Part shown: positions 63,303 to 64,000 of the stretch, piece after piece | Numbering within the stretch: position 1 is the stretch's first letter | How the letters are laid out: each line of letters begins with the position of its first letter | Source of the DNA: Actinocorallia sp. API 0066 | Lineage (GTDB): Bacteria > Actinomycetota > Actinomycetes > Streptosporangiales > Streptosporangiaceae | Assembly: GCF_020991275.1 (NCBI RefSeq) | Contig: NZ_JAJLQY010000003.1 | Coordinates: forward strand, 372,001-436,000 | Length of the DNA: 64,000 nucleotides | Direction of reading: 5' to 3' | Notes under the pieces: generated by a model | The model's input: the letters and a program-made list of their open reading frames with translations, nothing else | The model's database searches: none | What the model was told of the DNA's origin: nothing | Translations under genes and position numbers: made by a program

Positions 63303-64000
63303 TCACGGCACCCACCGGTGGCCGTAGGCGGGGTGATCCGGGCGCACCCGTGGCGAACCGGTGAAACGCTCGCGCAGGGTGGCGCCCTCGTAGGCGGACC
63401 AGACGCGTCCGCGCCGCCGCAGTTCGGGGACGACGAGGTCCACAAAGTCGCGGTGCCCGGCGGGCGCCACCGGGTCGGCGACGTTGAAGCCGTCGACGTC
63501 CGCCTCGTCCATCCAGCGCTCCAACTCGTCGGCGACGGTCGCGGGCGATCCTACGAGGACGGGCCCTCCCCCGCCCACCCCGACGAACTCCCCTATGGCC
63601 CGAGGGGTCCACTTCCGGGTGGGGTCCAGGGTGGTGAACAGTTCGACCATGCCGCGGATGCCGTCGGTGTCGACGTACTCCAGCGGCGCGTCCGGATCGA
63701 GGACCGACAGGTCGATCTGCATGAGGGCGCTCCACCGGGCCAGGGCGCCCTCCCAGGACGCGTAGGAGGCATAGGAGGCGTACTTGGCGCGTGCCTCCGC
63801 GTCTGTCTCGGCGACGACGACCGTGGTGATGGGCAGGAACTTCAGGGAGTCCGGATCACGGCCCGCCGCGCGCGCCGCCTCCTTCACCTTCGTGACGAGG
63901 CCGCGTGCCCCCGCCGTCTCGTACGTGGACAGGAAGACGCCCTCCGCGTGACGGGAGGCGAAGGCGATCCCTGCGGGCGACGTGCCCGCCTGGTAGAGGA
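63303..64000 (-). CDS. NtaA/DszA-type flavin monooxygenase, 3' part (cut by window edge)
   Basis: The visible 231 C-terminal residues belong to a luciferase-like FMN-dependent monooxygenase of the NtaA/SnaA/DszA group: LYQAGTSPAGIAFASRHAEGVF (flavin-binding region), FLPITTVVVAETDAEARAKY and LVGSPATVADELERWMDEADVDGFNV. These enzymes need a separate flavin reductase and open N- or S-containing substrates. The sulfurtransferase immediately downstream favours an organosulfur substrate. The 5' end lies outside the window. Confidence 0.88.
   Translation of the reverse strand, partial: LYQAGTSPAGIAFASRHAEGVFLSTYETAGARGLVTKVKEAARAAGRDPDSLKFLPITTVVVAETDAEARAKYASYASYASWEGALARWSALMQIDLSVLDPDAPLEYVDTDGIRGMVELFTTLDPTRKWTPRAIGEFVGVGGGGPVLVGSPATVADELERWMDEADVDGFNVADPVAPAGHRDFVDLVVPELRRRGRVWSAYEGATLRERFTGSPRVRPDHPAYGHRWVP

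Noticed and set aside
1-64000. tRNA or rRNA genes as integration sites
   Set aside because: No cloverleaf with a TTCGANTC-type T-loop or rRNA-like sequence was recognised by eye; a dedicated scan was not possible.

Overview
The window comes from the chromosome of a high-GC actinomycete. Codon use is G/C-ending, Shine-Dalgarno sites are strong, many operon neighbours overlap by ATGA or GTGA, TetR/MarR/XRE regulators are abundant, and F420/flavin enzymes and a crotonyl-CoA carboxylase/reductase are present. Genus cannot be fixed from sequence alone; a Streptomyces- or Actinomadura-like organism fits. No rRNA, tRNA or CRISPR array was seen.

Left part, 1-26.4 kb: mostly metabolic and regulatory genes. 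It starts with the 5' part of a cytochrome P450 next to remnants of an ImmA/IrrE-DUF6545 pair. Then come small unknown genes, a ferritin-like diiron protein and a TetR gene that share an identical-architecture 31-bp operator-like element, a second TetR, a NarL-type two-component system facing an ABC exporter, and crotonyl-CoA carboxylase/reductase divergent from a type II thioesterase. These are followed by a natural fusion of a luciferase-like oxidoreductase with a covalent-flavin oxidase and its MarR regulator, a membrane phosphodiesterase-like protein and an OmpR-type two-component pair. The section ends with an aromatic meta-cleavage locus: extradiol dioxygenase, C-C hydrolase, a broken flavoprotein hydroxylase, TetR, a collapsed remnant of three genes and two ACMSD-like amidohydrolases.

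Middle part, 26.4-45.4 kb: accessory DNA and gene decay. Frameshifted or deleted copies of an alpha/beta hydrolase, an NlpC/P60-type transfer protein, glycosyltransferases, a FkbM methyltransferase and a P-loop kinase are followed by an XRE/excisionase pair of mobile-element type and a broken PD-(D/E)xK nuclease. Then come a metal-type MerR gene, a 1,033-residue STAND-like NTPase with helical repeats, an HNH nuclease, an RsbW-like kinase, an amino-acid-oxidase-like flavoprotein, and a head-to-head junction of a truncated XRE gene with a truncated helicase.

Right part, 45.4-61.2 kb: an apparent defence island bounded by direct repeats of about 130 bp. Each repeat carries the last 16-17 codons of an acyl-CoA dehydrogenase gene plus its downstream flank. 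Inside are an AbiEii-like nucleotidyltransferase with a partner, a decayed SF1 helicase-nuclease coupled to a decayed HEPN-like gene, a divergent pair of large PD-(D/E)xK-type proteins (830 and 540 residues) that I cannot assign to a described system, and an intact Gabija-like pair (OLD-family TOPRIM nuclease plus UvrD-like helicase). Beyond it lie the intact acyl-CoA dehydrogenase behind a perfect 18-bp palindrome, a rhodanese-type sulfurtransferase and the 3' part of an NtaA/DszA-type flavin monooxygenase.
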